Source: Acytostelium subglobosum LB1 | Taxonomy: Eukaryota > Evosea > Eumycetozoa > Acytosteliales > Acytosteliaceae | DNA: 64,000 nt | Reading direction: 5' to 3' | Assembly (NCBI RefSeq): GCF_000787575.1 | Contig: NW_012236522.1 | Coordinates: forward strand, 682,001-746,000 | In this document: in pieces, positions 24,109-36,100 of the stretch | Position numbering within the stretch: the stretch's first letter is position 1 | Layout of the letters: every line of letters begins with the position of its first letter | Program-made: the position numbers and the translations under genes | The notes under the pieces: model-generated | The model's database searches: none | Told to the model about the DNA's origin: nothing | The model's input: only the letters and a program-made list of their open reading frames with translations

Positions 24109-26211
24109 ATGGCACCAACTAATCCAGCAGACTTGGTCGACAAGGCCACATCTGAATACTTGATTCAAATGGATTGGACAACATGTCTACAAATATGTGA
24201 TTCATTAAATAGTCATCCAACAAAGTATGTTCTGTCAGCCAAATGTATAATCCAAGTTGACTAATCTCATTCATTCATTCATTGATTCATTGGAATAGTG
24301 CTCGACCAGTTGTTAGGGCAATATTAAGAAGATTCAAGGAGAAGTCAAGAGTGGTAATGTTGGCTTTGGAACTCTCAGAATCATTGGTCCAGAACTGCAT
24401 ATGTACCCATGAGGCATTTGGCGAGTCTACATTCCAAACAGAGTTGGCCAAATTGATCATGAACAAAAAGGTTAGTGCGAGGGGATTGGCGTGGAAGTGT
24501 GATTGATAACCTCGCCATCACTTGTTCTAACTCATTCATCATTCATTCAATCAATCATTATTAGACAAAGGATAATGTGAAGGAGAAGGCATTAGAGTTG
24601 GTGGAGACTTGGGGATTGGCATTCCAGTACCGCCACGATATTCCAGGCTTCTACGATTCATATTCATTCTTGAGACGCTCTGGACATAGATTCCCTCCAA
24701 AGAGACCAGACGCTCCAGTACTCAACTTTAATCGTGATAGAGGTGCACCAACACCTGTCCGAGCACAGGGTTCTCACCCTTCAGCCGCACCAGTGCCCTC
24801 GACTCATCAGTCACATCAGTCACACCAGCCGCAACAGCAACATTCACAGCCATCAATGACAGCCGTTCGACAGGATATTGCTTCAATACGTGGCAGTGTA
24901 TCCATATTCCAAGAGATGGTATCATTCCTGAATGTGGAGGAGGAGGCACCATCCCAGAACTCTCTGCTTCAGGAGTTGCGAACACTTCTCAAAGAGAATC
25001 AAACCAAGATTACCGATCTCATTACGAATGGAACGGCATCAGAGAATGAGTTGGAGTCTTTGCTACTGCTCAACGATGAGTTGGTCAAGGCGTTGGGCGA
25101 CTATGACAATGCATGCCTCAGACGAAAGCAGTTCGAGGACAATGGATTCAAGCCATTGCCATTGCCAGAGAAGAAGGCCGTCCCCTCATCCAATGGTAAT
25201 GGGCTGAACGATATTGACTTTTCGTCGCCGACAGTAGTCTACGGTCAACAGCCAGTGATGTATAATCCTCAACAACAACAACAACAGCAGTATCCACCAC
25301 AGTACCAGCAACAACAACAACCACAAATGCAATACCAACAACAACCACAGCAACAACAACAACCTGTTCTGCTCAACAAACCACCTCCTCCACAAACATA
25401 CAATCCATTCCTATCACCTTTGGTTGGACAACAATCACAACCTCAACCTCAACAACAACTGCATCAGCAGCAGCAACCACAGCAGCCACAGCAGCAGCAG
25501 CAGCAGTCAAACAATGCTTTTGACGAGTTCGATCTGTTCATTGCGAATAGGAGTCAACAACAGCCACAGCAACAGGCCCAGCCTCAGCCTCAGACTCAGT
25601 CACAACAACTCCAACTAATGCCAGCCCCAACATTCCAACCATCAACAGCATCCAATCCATTTGTACATCAGCAGCAGCAGCAGCAACAGAGTCAACAGCA
25701 GAACTCACCATTCATCCCACCACCTGCCACGAGTAAATCCACACCTCTGCAACCACAGACTGCCGTCGCCAACAAGCCAGCGGCAGCACCAATGCCTCCA
25801 CCCTTCAACAATCCATTCTCCTCACCATACTTTAACAATCCAGTCACACAGCCAATACAGCCAATCAACAATGTCAATGTGAATTCCAATCCCTTTGGCG
25901 GCCAACCATTCCAGCCACAAATGCAACCAATCAATAACTTCCAACAACAACAAGGATATCCAACGACAGTCAACAACATGGGAATGCATGTTCAACAACC
26001 CCAGCAACAGTATGGCGGCGTTCAATTCCCAGCACTGCACCAACAGCAACAGCAACCAATGCAGTTCCAAAACAATCCATTTGGAGGCGGACCTTCAGGT
26101 CCAATGATGTCCAAGCCAATGTCCATGCCAGGCAACAACATTAACATCAACAACAATGGCAACAACAACATGATGTCCAAGAATAACCCGAACCAAGCAT
26201 CATTGATCTAG
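24109..26211 (+). CDS. tom1: Tom1-like ESCRT-0 adaptor (VHS-GAT-NPF)
   Basis: Three exons: 24109-24224, 24299-24470 and 24565-26211, about 644 residues. The VHS domain is at about 1-150 (SEYLIQMDWTTCLQICDSLN, VMLALELSESLVQNC, FQTELAKLIMNKK). A GAT domain is at about 245-335 (IRGSVSIFQEMVSFLN to LNDELVKALGDYDNA). A long Q/N/P-rich tail carries at least five NPF motifs and a clathrin-box-like FDEFDLFIANR. In Dictyostelium, Tom1 is the ancestral ESCRT-0: it binds ubiquitin through VHS/GAT, clathrin through its tail, and Eps15 through NPF, and sorts cargo into multivesicular endosomes. The start lies after an AT-rich leader. All junctions keep the frame. Confidence 0.9.
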
Positions 26212-26421
26212 ATCAGATTGAACGATTGATTGATCGAGCGATGTATGAATGAACATCACCCTTGGAAGCAAGAGGAGAAACATGGAGCTATCCATTCTCT
26301 CCAATCTTGTTATCTTTGTTGTACATATAGTATAGCATAGTATATATAAATATAAAGTCGGCGGACTGACTGACTGACTGGCGTGCCATGTCGACGAACA
26401 TCAACCAATCAATCAATCAAT

Positions 26422-28265
26422 CTATATCTCCTTGAACTTGTTCTTCCATTTCTTCAAGGATGATGAGGACAACTCTCGTTTGGTGATCTGTTGTGATTGT
26501 CGCTTCAGACCACTCTTCATCATCTGGAATGAGAGATATTCCTCTTGGACAATTGGACGACATTCATTTCTCTTCTGATTGATCGACTTCATAGAGAACT
26601 TTCCACATCGTCTAAATGCATAGTCAATGAGCACATCGGCATCATACATAATTGATGGTATTTTCTGGATTGGATCGGGTGAGTATGATTGAGTGATTGA
26701 TTGATTGAATGAGAGTGAGAGCATACCTTTACCAGGTTATACAGAGTGTTATATTCTTTACAGGATAGCAACTTCTCTTCGTTGACTTTGAACAATGCTA
26801 TTCCAATTCTAAACAATACCTTGGATCCTTCACTAAAGAATACATCCCATATTCTAAATGTTGTCTTTGATTGATCGAGTGAATTAGTGAGTATGAATGA
26901 TGATTGATTGATTGAGTGATTGGTGGATGGACATACTTCGGTCGGTGTGGCAGTGGCTAATATACAGAGGAACCATTGTGTCATGACTAATGGTAGAGTC
27001 AAACCAATCTGAAGGAAATGCTTATGTAGTCGTGGCAGCTTCTTGGCCAAAAGGTCTCCAAACACGAATCTAACGTCCACCGAAAGATCCATCATTGTAG
27101 TTGTGAAATATTCAGTTGGTAATATATCCTCAATAATCGATACCAGTGTCTAAATCAATATGTTTGAGTGATTGAATTAGTGAATGAGTGATGGAGTAAT
27201 TGGTCGCGAAAAGACATACCCAATATGCTTCGTGCTCACTCATGTGGAGCAGAAGGTATCCAGCAATAAAGTTCATACATTGACAATATCCGACCTTGGC
27301 TGGAGGATGAGGACGGGAGAGGAGAGGGAAGGGAAGGGAGGGTGGGAGGAATGATTCCAGGGTGTTAGGATGAATGATCAATCAATGAATGTAGTCCAGA
27401 TGGGATACGAACGATTCCTCCATGAATATGCGGTCAAGACATTGGTCAGCTGATCGAGATGCTCCTTTGTGTTGAGATATTGATGATCGGGAAATGTTCG
27501 ATCAATGTCCAGTGCAATCTGTTTGGTGGCAACTGATGTCTTGCCGCGATATGCCTCCAATATATTGTAGTATTCATCTGGATTGCGCTTTAGACGAAGA
27601 TAGGCACCACTACATCGCATCCATACTGTTGAGCGGAACTCTGCGGGGACACCCTTGCGTATCATTGCCTTTAGTGGCTTGGGCGCACATGCCAGACGAT
27701 AAGTAGTGTTGACCGATGACATTGGAGGTAGATTGAGTGAGAGTGTTTGGAATGATCCAGGATTCGTCTCGATATATGCCATCCATGCAATCTTGCGTTG
27801 TTTCTCATGTAGCAACACTTTGTCCTTATAAATAAGATGTGTCTGTATCAAGTCAGGTTCGACCATGAATCCATAGTTATCATACAAAGCAGGTGTACTA
27901 ATCTGTAATGATGATATGAATATATCTGCTTTCTGATCGATAAGTTCATCATCATCTTCATCATCTTCTTCATCATGATCATCACTGTCAATGTGCCTTC
28001 TCTCCTCTTCACTATTCACAACATCACTGTGTCCATCAATGTTGTTGTTGACCTTGTTGTCGCTGTTGGGGACATCAAGGTCAATGCTGTCCAGGTCATC
28101 TGTATTATTACTATTATCATCATCATCTTGATCATCGTTCAATTGAATTGTGGTTGAAGTCGTCGTTGTTGTCGTTGTGGTCGTGGACGTAGTTGGTGTC
28201 ATTGGTATTTCAATCTTTAAACTATCATTATTTATATAATCATTACTATTAATTTTGACAGACAT
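26422..28265 (-). CDS. TBC-domain Rab GTPase-activating protein
   Basis: Five exons: 28265-27413, 27299-27220, 27149-26937, 26864-26727 and 26664-26422, about 508 residues. The N-terminal third is T-rich then acidic (D/N/E runs). The TBC domain follows: VPAEFRSTVWMRCSGAY, the arginine finger in IALDIDRTFPDHQ, the glutamine finger in VGYCQCMNFIAGYLL, then EDILPTEYF, LSVDVRFVFGDLLA, WFLCILATATPTE and the exon-4 start TTFRIWDVFFSEGSKVLFR. Both catalytic fingers are intact, so it should be an active RabGAP. The C-terminus is basic and helical. Intron 1 uses an unusual donor (GTTCGT) chosen because it alone restores SWRNPKVGYCQ. The target Rab is unknown. Confidence 0.87.
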
Positions 28266-28623
28266 GATATTTGTCTGTCTTGTGTATATATCTCTTATCT
28301 ATATATAAATGGTGTGTATTTGTGATTATGAATGACCATTGGACAAACAACCTTATGTCCAAAGTCATAAATCTGAAACACATCTCTCAGACTTGTGAGA
28401 GAAAACCAATCAAACAGAGCAGCAAAGCAAAAATTTGAAAGTTTGGTCGTCACGTCAACATTGATGGGGTTTCATCATCATTCCCGCTTTCATTCATTCA
28501 TTCTTCAGCCCACTCACTTTTAAACAAACAAACCCTTGCCCTTACCCTTACCCTCACACGCATTAATTAATCACTTTCAAACAATCAATCAATCTGTCGG
28601 TCTCATAATATTGAACATCAATA
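28266..28623. other. divergent promoter region between TBC and BCL7-like genes
   Basis: 358 bases between two genes transcribed away from each other. It contains TCAA repeats and a CCTTACCCTTACCCT stretch near 28541. Nothing coding is seen. Confidence 0.5.
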
Positions 28624-29754
28624 ATGTCTTCACGTTTAGATCCTTTGAATCGATCAAGACATCAACAAGCTTTACAGAATGCTGTATCTACAAAGAAGCA
28701 ACCACTCAAAGGACCTGTTACTAAATGGGAGAGGAAGTGGGTAACTGTAGCTCACTTGAAGTTATATAAATGGATACCATGTATGTTCTTGTTCACGCTT
28801 CTCATATCATGTGTGATTCACATGTATCTCTAACATTCATCATCATCATCATGATCATCAAGTGAAACCAAAGAAGCCTAATCAATCACAGTCTGGTGCG
28901 AATAAAGGATTAAAGGATGGAATGACCAACAAGACAAACACTGAGCCTGCTACAACATCGATAAGAATGACAAGATCAAAGACTAGTGCTGTATGTACTC
29001 AATCATTCATTCAATCAGTCAATCAATCAATCAAACACATTGCTAACCTATGTATGAATGAATGAAGAGAGGAGGTGAACAGTCATTGGCCGATGCAGAG
29101 ATGGAGATGATGATGTTGAGTAATCTGCCAAAGACAAGGAGTAACGTTAGAAGGATTGATAACTTGCAAAAGAAGTTGTTGGCAGAGAGTCCGGGTTCAA
29201 AGCCAGAGGATGTAGTAGAGAGTAGTAGTACATCGACAACGAGTACAACATCGACGACAACGACAACTACAACAGCGTCCAATGAGGAGAAGCCAGCACT
29301 CAGGAAGAAGATCATCATTCAAAAGAGTGTCATCTCTGGTGCAAACAGTGCGGCGGGCGGCTCACCATTGTCCATCGGCACAGGCATCAACAGCAACAAC
29401 AGTGGCGGCAACATCATCAATAACAATGGTAGCAACATCAACAATAGCAGTGCACTGTCAGAGGATGGTGGACTGGGCAGCGATGGAAAGGCATTGCAAA
29501 AGCCAATGCAGCAGATGCCTTTGAATGGTGCCGGCGCTGGTGTGGTCATCAACGATGACGACGACGATGATGATGACAGCAAGATGGATGATGACGATGA
29601 TGACGACGATGACAAGGCAGACTCTGTACTCCGAGGTGCTGTCGACGATGACGACGACGACGATGAGAGCGAGGAGGAAATGTCAAGAAAAGCAACCGAC
29701 AGTCAAATGGAAGATGACGACGATGATGACGATGATGAAGATGGTGCATTCTAA
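28624..29754 (+). CDS. BCL7-like SWI/SNF-associated protein
   Basis: Three exons: 28624-28780, 28863-28990 and 29068-29754, about 323 residues. The first 55 residues resemble the BCL7 N-terminal domain: MSSRLDPLNRSRHQQALQNA, then KWERKWVTVAHLKLYKWIPL. In human BCL7A the corresponding block is [21 protein letters not shown]. The rest is low complexity: T/S runs, N/G runs, and long aspartate tracts at the C-terminus. BCL7 proteins are small accessory subunits of BAF-type SWI/SNF remodellers. A nuclear chromatin role is inferred from this domain alone. The join at exon 1/2 rebuilds the WIPLKPKKP stretch. An AATAAA follows at 29847-29852. Confidence 0.75.
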
Positions 29755-30517
29755 AAGAAAGTCAAGTGACTTCATTCATTCATTCATTCATTCATTCATC
29801 AACAACAACACAAACATAATATATTATGATATATATAACATGTATAAATAAACAATCAACATTTGATTGTTATCGTATTACCCATCTTGAATAGGTTGTT
29901 CATATAGTATTGATTGGAAGGTCAGGACCTTGACCAGTCCAACAATCACCTTCGTGTTCGTGAGTGTGCATGCACAGTTGATGTTTGTTCCTCTCACTTG
30001 CTTGAATCATGAAAGACCAAAAATCAACTGTGCACTCTCCATCTTTGTGTGAGAATGCATGGCTCAAAATGAATGAGATGAATTAAGTCACGTGATCAAC
30101 CATCTCGTTTCATTTCTACTAGCAATCAAACAAACATACACTTAACATATATATATATCTAGATAAAGAGAGATAGAGAAGGAAGAAAGAAGAGTTAGTT
30201 ATATATATAAGTTGTTATTCAATAAATCCGATATATATACATATCTAAAGTTTAAACAATCAATCAAATTTAATATATTTATTACTACTACTAGTGAAGG
30301 TTTAGAAGGAGGAAGTTAAGATAGGTCCCTGGCACTGCCACTGTCATTCATATTCACACTTGGAGGTCATCATCATCTTTGTTGCTGCTGTTTATATATA
30401 TATATATTGTGTATCTCATTGATCAATCAATCAATACCAATACGGGTGGACGAACGAACGAACGAACGAACGAACAAACATATAATTGAATAGATTGCTT
30501 TACTTTTGCCATTAGGT
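29755..30517. other. intergenic region, possible 5' UTR intron
   Basis: About 760 bases between the BCL7-like and Thp3 genes. It has ATTC repeats, several TATATATA runs and GAAC repeats at about 30450-30475. The sequence just before 30518 (TTTGCCATTAG, then GT and the ATG) looks like an intron acceptor, so part of this stretch may be an intron in the 5' leader of the next gene. Confidence 0.4.
29847..29852 (+). promoter_or_regulatory. polyadenylation signal for BCL7-like gene
   Basis: AATAAA about 95 bases after the stop codon, in an AT-rich region. Confidence 0.4.
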
Positions 30518-32933
30518 ATGTATGCGAATAACATTGGCAACAACACTGGAGGCAATCAGATGATGTCAAGCATGGTGTCACCACAATCACAACAGTCAAC
30601 AAGTCAGTACTGGTTGCCCAACAATTCAAATACTACTGCTACCAATACCAATGGTCAACAACAACAACAACAAGTATACGATCAACAATATTATAATCAA
30701 TACTATTCTCAAATGTATCAGCAACCTCAAGGTCAACAAGGTCAACAAGGTCAACAACAAGTTCAAGGTCAGCAACAAGTTCAAGGTCAACAAGGTCAAC
30801 AACAGAATAACAACAACACTTATACAGCAGAGCAATATCAATATTGGTATCAACAACAACAGTATTATCAACAACAACAGCAATATAATCAACAACAGCC
30901 ACAACAACAAGTTCAACAACAAGGTCAACAACAACAAGTTCAACCACAACAACAACTCCAACAACAGACACCAACTCAACCAATAAGTTTCTCGATGAAG
31001 CCATCACCATCAAGCTCAACTATTGTGCCTCCACCAGTCTACGTACCAAAATCCAAAAAGGCAACTACAGACATGTCCTCCCCAGCCGCCACAGTCAACT
31101 CCTCACCAGTCAATCAACAACAAGTGATGATGCAAAACATGCAGTACTATCAATATCAACAGAACTCACTCCAACAGCCTACCCAAGGTCTGGGTCAGGG
31201 TCAGCAGACCATGTCAACAACAACAACAAACAGTTGGGGCAATCACAACAATGCTGGAGTTGGAGCTGGCGCGCAACAGATGACAATGGCACAACATATT
31301 CAACAATACCAGCAGCCAGCTCAGACGGTACCAGCACAGCCTACTGCGCCATTGACAAAGAAGCAACAGGCATTCCAAGCGAAACAAAAGAAGTTGTTGG
31401 AGGATGACAAGACCAAGTTGTTCAAGGAGAGCCTCAATCGATTTGTGAACAGGGCATTGGAGAAATGTTTGCCATCAGACCTGGACGAGATGCAGGTCAA
31501 GGTCAAACAAGTGATCAACGAAGCCAAGAAGAGGCCAGACTTTAACTCAATCAATTGGGATAATGAGCCAACCATTGTAATGTAAGTTTGGATTGATTGA
31601 TTGATGGAGTGTGAGTGAGTGAGTGAGCGAGTTGATTGACTGTGACTGACCCATCAACAACAATGAATAACAGGGAGAAGCAATCCATTTGGAAACAGGA
31701 TGTTGTACCATTGGTGTCACCAACAAAGAAGATGAAGTTAACAAAGGCTGATAAGAAGAGGAAACATCTGTAAGTACTTGGTGGATGTACATTTGATTGA
31801 TCGATCATATTACTAACATGCCTGGTGTTTTAGCGAGTTCCAAGATACAGAGAATAATATGAATAAGAGAGCACAGAGGTTTGGTACTGGCTCATCATCA
31901 TCATCGACATCATCAACATCGTCATCAATGTATTCATCATCTGGTGTACAAGTTTATACGGACAGTGGCGAACTTAACTGGGATAGTATGACGATCAAGG
32001 GTACATCGAATGATTTGGAGAAGCCTTATCTGAGGCTGACGTCGGCACCCGATCCCTCAACAGTACGTCCCGAGCCAGTACTTAGAAAGACACTGGATCA
32101 TCTGAAACGACATTGGAAGATTAAGGAGGACTACTCCTACACATGCGAGCAATTCAGATCAATGAGACAAGACTTGCGTGTCCAGAACATCAAGAACCAG
32201 TTCACAGTTGATGTCTACGAGACTCATGCTCGTCTGGCACTTGAGAATGTATGTTGCATTGGCACGGCGTGGAGTGGACTTTGATTGAATGACTAACATG
32301 AACGATCAATCAATCAATCAATCTTGTAGGGAGACATTGGACAATTTAATCAATGCCAGACACAACTGTTTGAGCTGTATGAGATACCAGGTATCAAGGG
32401 AAGCGTAGCAGAGTTCTTTGCTTATAGGATATTGTATTGTATTTATCAGAACAATAGTACGGACATGACAAAGACATTCTCAGAGATCACAAAGGAGTTG
32501 GCCATGCAAGAATGTGTCAAACATGCCCTCAGGCTAAGGACTGCATTCTTTGACAACAACTACGTTCGATTCTTCAGTCTATGTAAGCAGTCCCTAAACA
32601 TGGAGAACTACATCCTCGACAAGATCATACCAAGGATAAGAATAACTGGATTACAAACATTGTTCAAGGCGTATGTATATGTATACATCAATGGATTGGA
32701 AGATGGACAATTAACTAACATTCATCACTTGTAGGTTCCGTCCAACGATACTCACTGAGCAGGTAACACTGTTGGGATTCTCAAGTGATAAGGAGGCTAG
32801 AGAGTACTTGGAGAAGAATCAATTCAAGTTTGCCGATAAGTCAAAGACAGAGTTGGACACAAAGATCAATCAACCTATTGCCGCCAAGTTGGAACCACCA
32901 GTGATCACTGCGATAACCAATGACAAGTTCTAA
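30518..32933 (+). CDS. SAC3/GANP-domain protein, Thp3/LENG8 homolog
   Basis: Five exons: 30518-31581, 31674-31769, 31834-32248, 32330-32670 and 32735-32933, about 704 residues. The N-terminal 270 residues are Q/N/Y/S-rich. A helical block follows ([20 protein letters not shown] to [17 protein letters not shown]), then a basic nuclear-localisation-like stretch ([17 protein letters not shown]). The SAC3/GANP domain covers about 440-670: [54 protein letters not shown] and [12 protein letters not shown]. The order matches yeast Thp3 and human LENG8, which act with Csn12 and Sem1/DSS1 in transcription elongation and mRNA processing. The start at 30518 is the first in-frame ATG; a TTG-initiated extension was not used. 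Confidence 0.82.
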
Positions 32934-33162
32934 ATATTTGATTGATTGACGACATGGACACATGATGATTGGTATGACGACGTACCAAATTAAATTGATT
33001 GATTGATTGACGACAACAATTGTGGAATGAGCCATCCCAAGAGTGATTGTTTGATTGAATTGATGATGACTGGACATAGCCAATCAGGTGATGATCGGGG
33101 AGTTTATTTCTATTCTATTCTATACTAAATTGGAGTAGTAGGCAGACCCATTGATTGATTGA

Positions 33163-36100
33163 TTATGGTTTGATTGATCTTTGTCTGCGACGGTATACGA
33201 GGTAACCGGCAAGACCGATGAGAGCAGCACCAACGATCGAAAGGACGATGGCGACGGGTAGGACCCATGAACGAGACTTTCCAGAGCTGTGAGTGTCACA
33301 ATCGGAATCTGGAATGTTGGCCTTGGAGTAGGAGATGAATGTTGGGTCATAGTAGGCCTGCTTGGTGAATGATGGGATGTTGAGAGCCACGAGCACGCTG
33401 CCCAAGCCATCGATGGCGGGGAAGGACTCGTCGGCGGGCACTTGCTGGACATTGAGCAACTTGTTGACCTTGTCTGCGATGTGACGGTTGGAGAAACTAC
33501 CAACAAACACTCCGTATGGTGTGTCGATGGTGAAGGTCTTGAGTGAACCGGTGATGTTGTTCATGACGAAAGCTGGGGCAATGCTGCTGTTCTTGCACTC
33601 GTATGTCTCATACTCGAGGTATGTGATTCTGTAGATGACCTGCAAGGTGTTGGCGGCGTTGGCGAATGTCCAGTTGGTCAATCTGACCTGGTGCTTAATG
33701 CTGTTGGCAATGTTGCTGACGTTTTGTCCGACGAACTGGACAAAGTTGTCGACCTTGTACTGGAGCGAGTCGATCTCAACGGAGAATGAGGAGCCATCGT
33801 TGGCAACGGCCAAAGACACAACCTGGGTGACGTTGTTGTTGTCGAGCGAAACAACGTTGGTCCATGTCATGGTCACATTGTTGATGTTGAACGACTTGAC
33901 GGTGGTGCCCTGTGGTGTGACCTCCTTCACTCCCTCAAGGTACATGCCAAAGGTGGAGTTGGACATGAACACGGCAGTGCGGCGGGTGGTAGTTGGGATA
34001 ACGGTGGCGTCATACTTGACGTTGCAGAGCGAGCCAGAGAAGCCGGCGAAACATCTGCACAGGCCAGAGATACACTCTCCGTTACCGGTACAGTTGTTGT
34101 CACATGCCTCCTCGAGGTAGGAGAAGACTGGGCTGGCATTCTTGAGGGAGGCCGAAGTGACGGTGATGTTCTGAAGACCATTGTTGGGGATGAGGTAGGT
34201 GGCGTCGTACTGACATGTGATGGTGGTCGAGTTGACAAGAACTGGGTAGATGCAGTCGAGACCTGAGACAGCTACAGAGATTGGAGCGTAGAAGTAGGAT
34301 CCGGTGATGGTGATGTTACCAACAACTTGGTACCAGAGCTTGGTCGACGAGAGAATAGCTGGGGCAAGTGAAGAGTACAGTCCTTGGCCGGTCTTGGACT
34401 CGATGGTCACGTTGACAGTGACAGAGTTGAATGAGCCTTGGTCGAGCTCACAGATTATCTGGCTGTTGCCTTGAGTGCTCTTGTAGGTGCATGGCTGTCC
34501 GCCAATGGTGATGACGATGGTGGTTGGGGTGCCGTAGCCAGTGCGGTCATTGAGGTAGCGACCCTGGATAAAGACGTTGCCACCGTATGGGGACACGCCA
34601 AGAGTGTTGGTGATGACTGGCTGGATCTGGAGCAAGAACTGGTTGGAGATCTGTGAGTCCACAGAGACGTTGAAGTAGTTGTTAAGGGCATTTGTTGCGA
34701 GGGTGGCAACGATGGTATAGTCGGTGATCTGGCTGATGGCGTATCCGTTGGAGAGCGAGACGAGGGCAGAGTTGGTGCCAAAGTTGGTTCCAGAAATGGT
34801 GATCACATCGACATTCTGGGTGATGTTGATGATTGTTGGGAGGTTGTACTTGAAGTTGATCTGGTTGCTAGCACGTCCATCGATTGACACGCCAATCTTG
34901 TGGACGAAACCGGTACCGCGTGGAGCAGTGCACACAAGCTGGGTGTTGTCTGATGGCCATGACACTGAAGTGCAGTTGGCAGAGTCGACCTGGACGATGA
35001 CCTCAGTGGCACGACTTCCGTATGAGAAGCGGTTCAAGTAGGAACCAGTGATGGTGACAGATGTTCCCTGGGTATCTGAGCCTGTGACGACAGAGATCAT
35101 TGGGAACAAGTTGGCGCGGAGACCGTTGGAGGTTCTCTCCTGGATACTGACTGTGACCAAGGCATTGACTGCGTCGGCGGGTGCCTGGAATCTGATGTGA
35201 GTGTCATCAACCAGGGTGAAAGTGGCGACGGGGTTGTCACCGTAGGTGATGACAACGTCGGAGCTGCTCGAGCCAAAGTTGGTACCAGTAAGGGTGATCA
35301 TGTTGGAAGTGCTAACATCGATGCTGGTGAGGGTTGGGGCGTCGTAACTGAAGGGGATAGTGTCGGACTGGCCATCGATAGTAACTGTGACGGTGACCTT
35401 GCTACCGGTGCCTGCTGGAGCCTTGCAGCTAATGTAAGTGTACTGTGAGTCACTCCTGGAGTACTGGGCCTGAGTGCATGGTTGCGCGCCAGAGGCAAAA
35501 CCAAAGGATACCTGGATGTCGGTTTGGGTACCATTCTGGCGATCACCATTGAGGAAGTAACCTTGGATCTCGATCTGGCCACCAGCAGTGCTGGTTGAAC
35601 CAATACCCTTGAGGATGGGGATGAGGGTCATGTCGAGCTCGTTGGAGGTCTGCGAGTCAATCTTGACGAAGACCTTGCCACTCTTGGCCTGGTTGGGGAT
35701 TGGTCCAACCAAGGAGGTGTCAGTGGCTTCGTTGGCATTTGCTTGCGAGGTACCATAGGTAATGGAGGCGACGGCGGTGTTTGATCCGAGGTTGGTACCT
35801 GTGATGGTCACGGTCATCTCGTTCTGGACGACAGAGACGATGTTGGGTGGGAGGTAGGCAAGGCTGATTGAGCGTGATGGTGTGCCATCAATCGAGACGA
35901 TCAACTCGTTGGAAAGGCCAGTGCCGGCTGGAGCATTACAGGTCAGGCTGGTGAACTGGGATACCTCGGCGTTGGTACATGGTTGACCGGCGACGGTTAC
36001 CGAGACAGTGGTGTTGTCAGAGTTGGCACGTCTGCCAGTCAAGTGGCTACCGGTGATCACAACGGATCCTCCCATGGTTGGCGACTGGGTAGTGCTGGTG

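Noticed and set aside
30626-31019. Minus-strand L/V-rich and plus-strand N-rich frames over the glutamine tract
   Set aside because: They are frame shadows of the CAA repeat in the Thp3-like exon 1.
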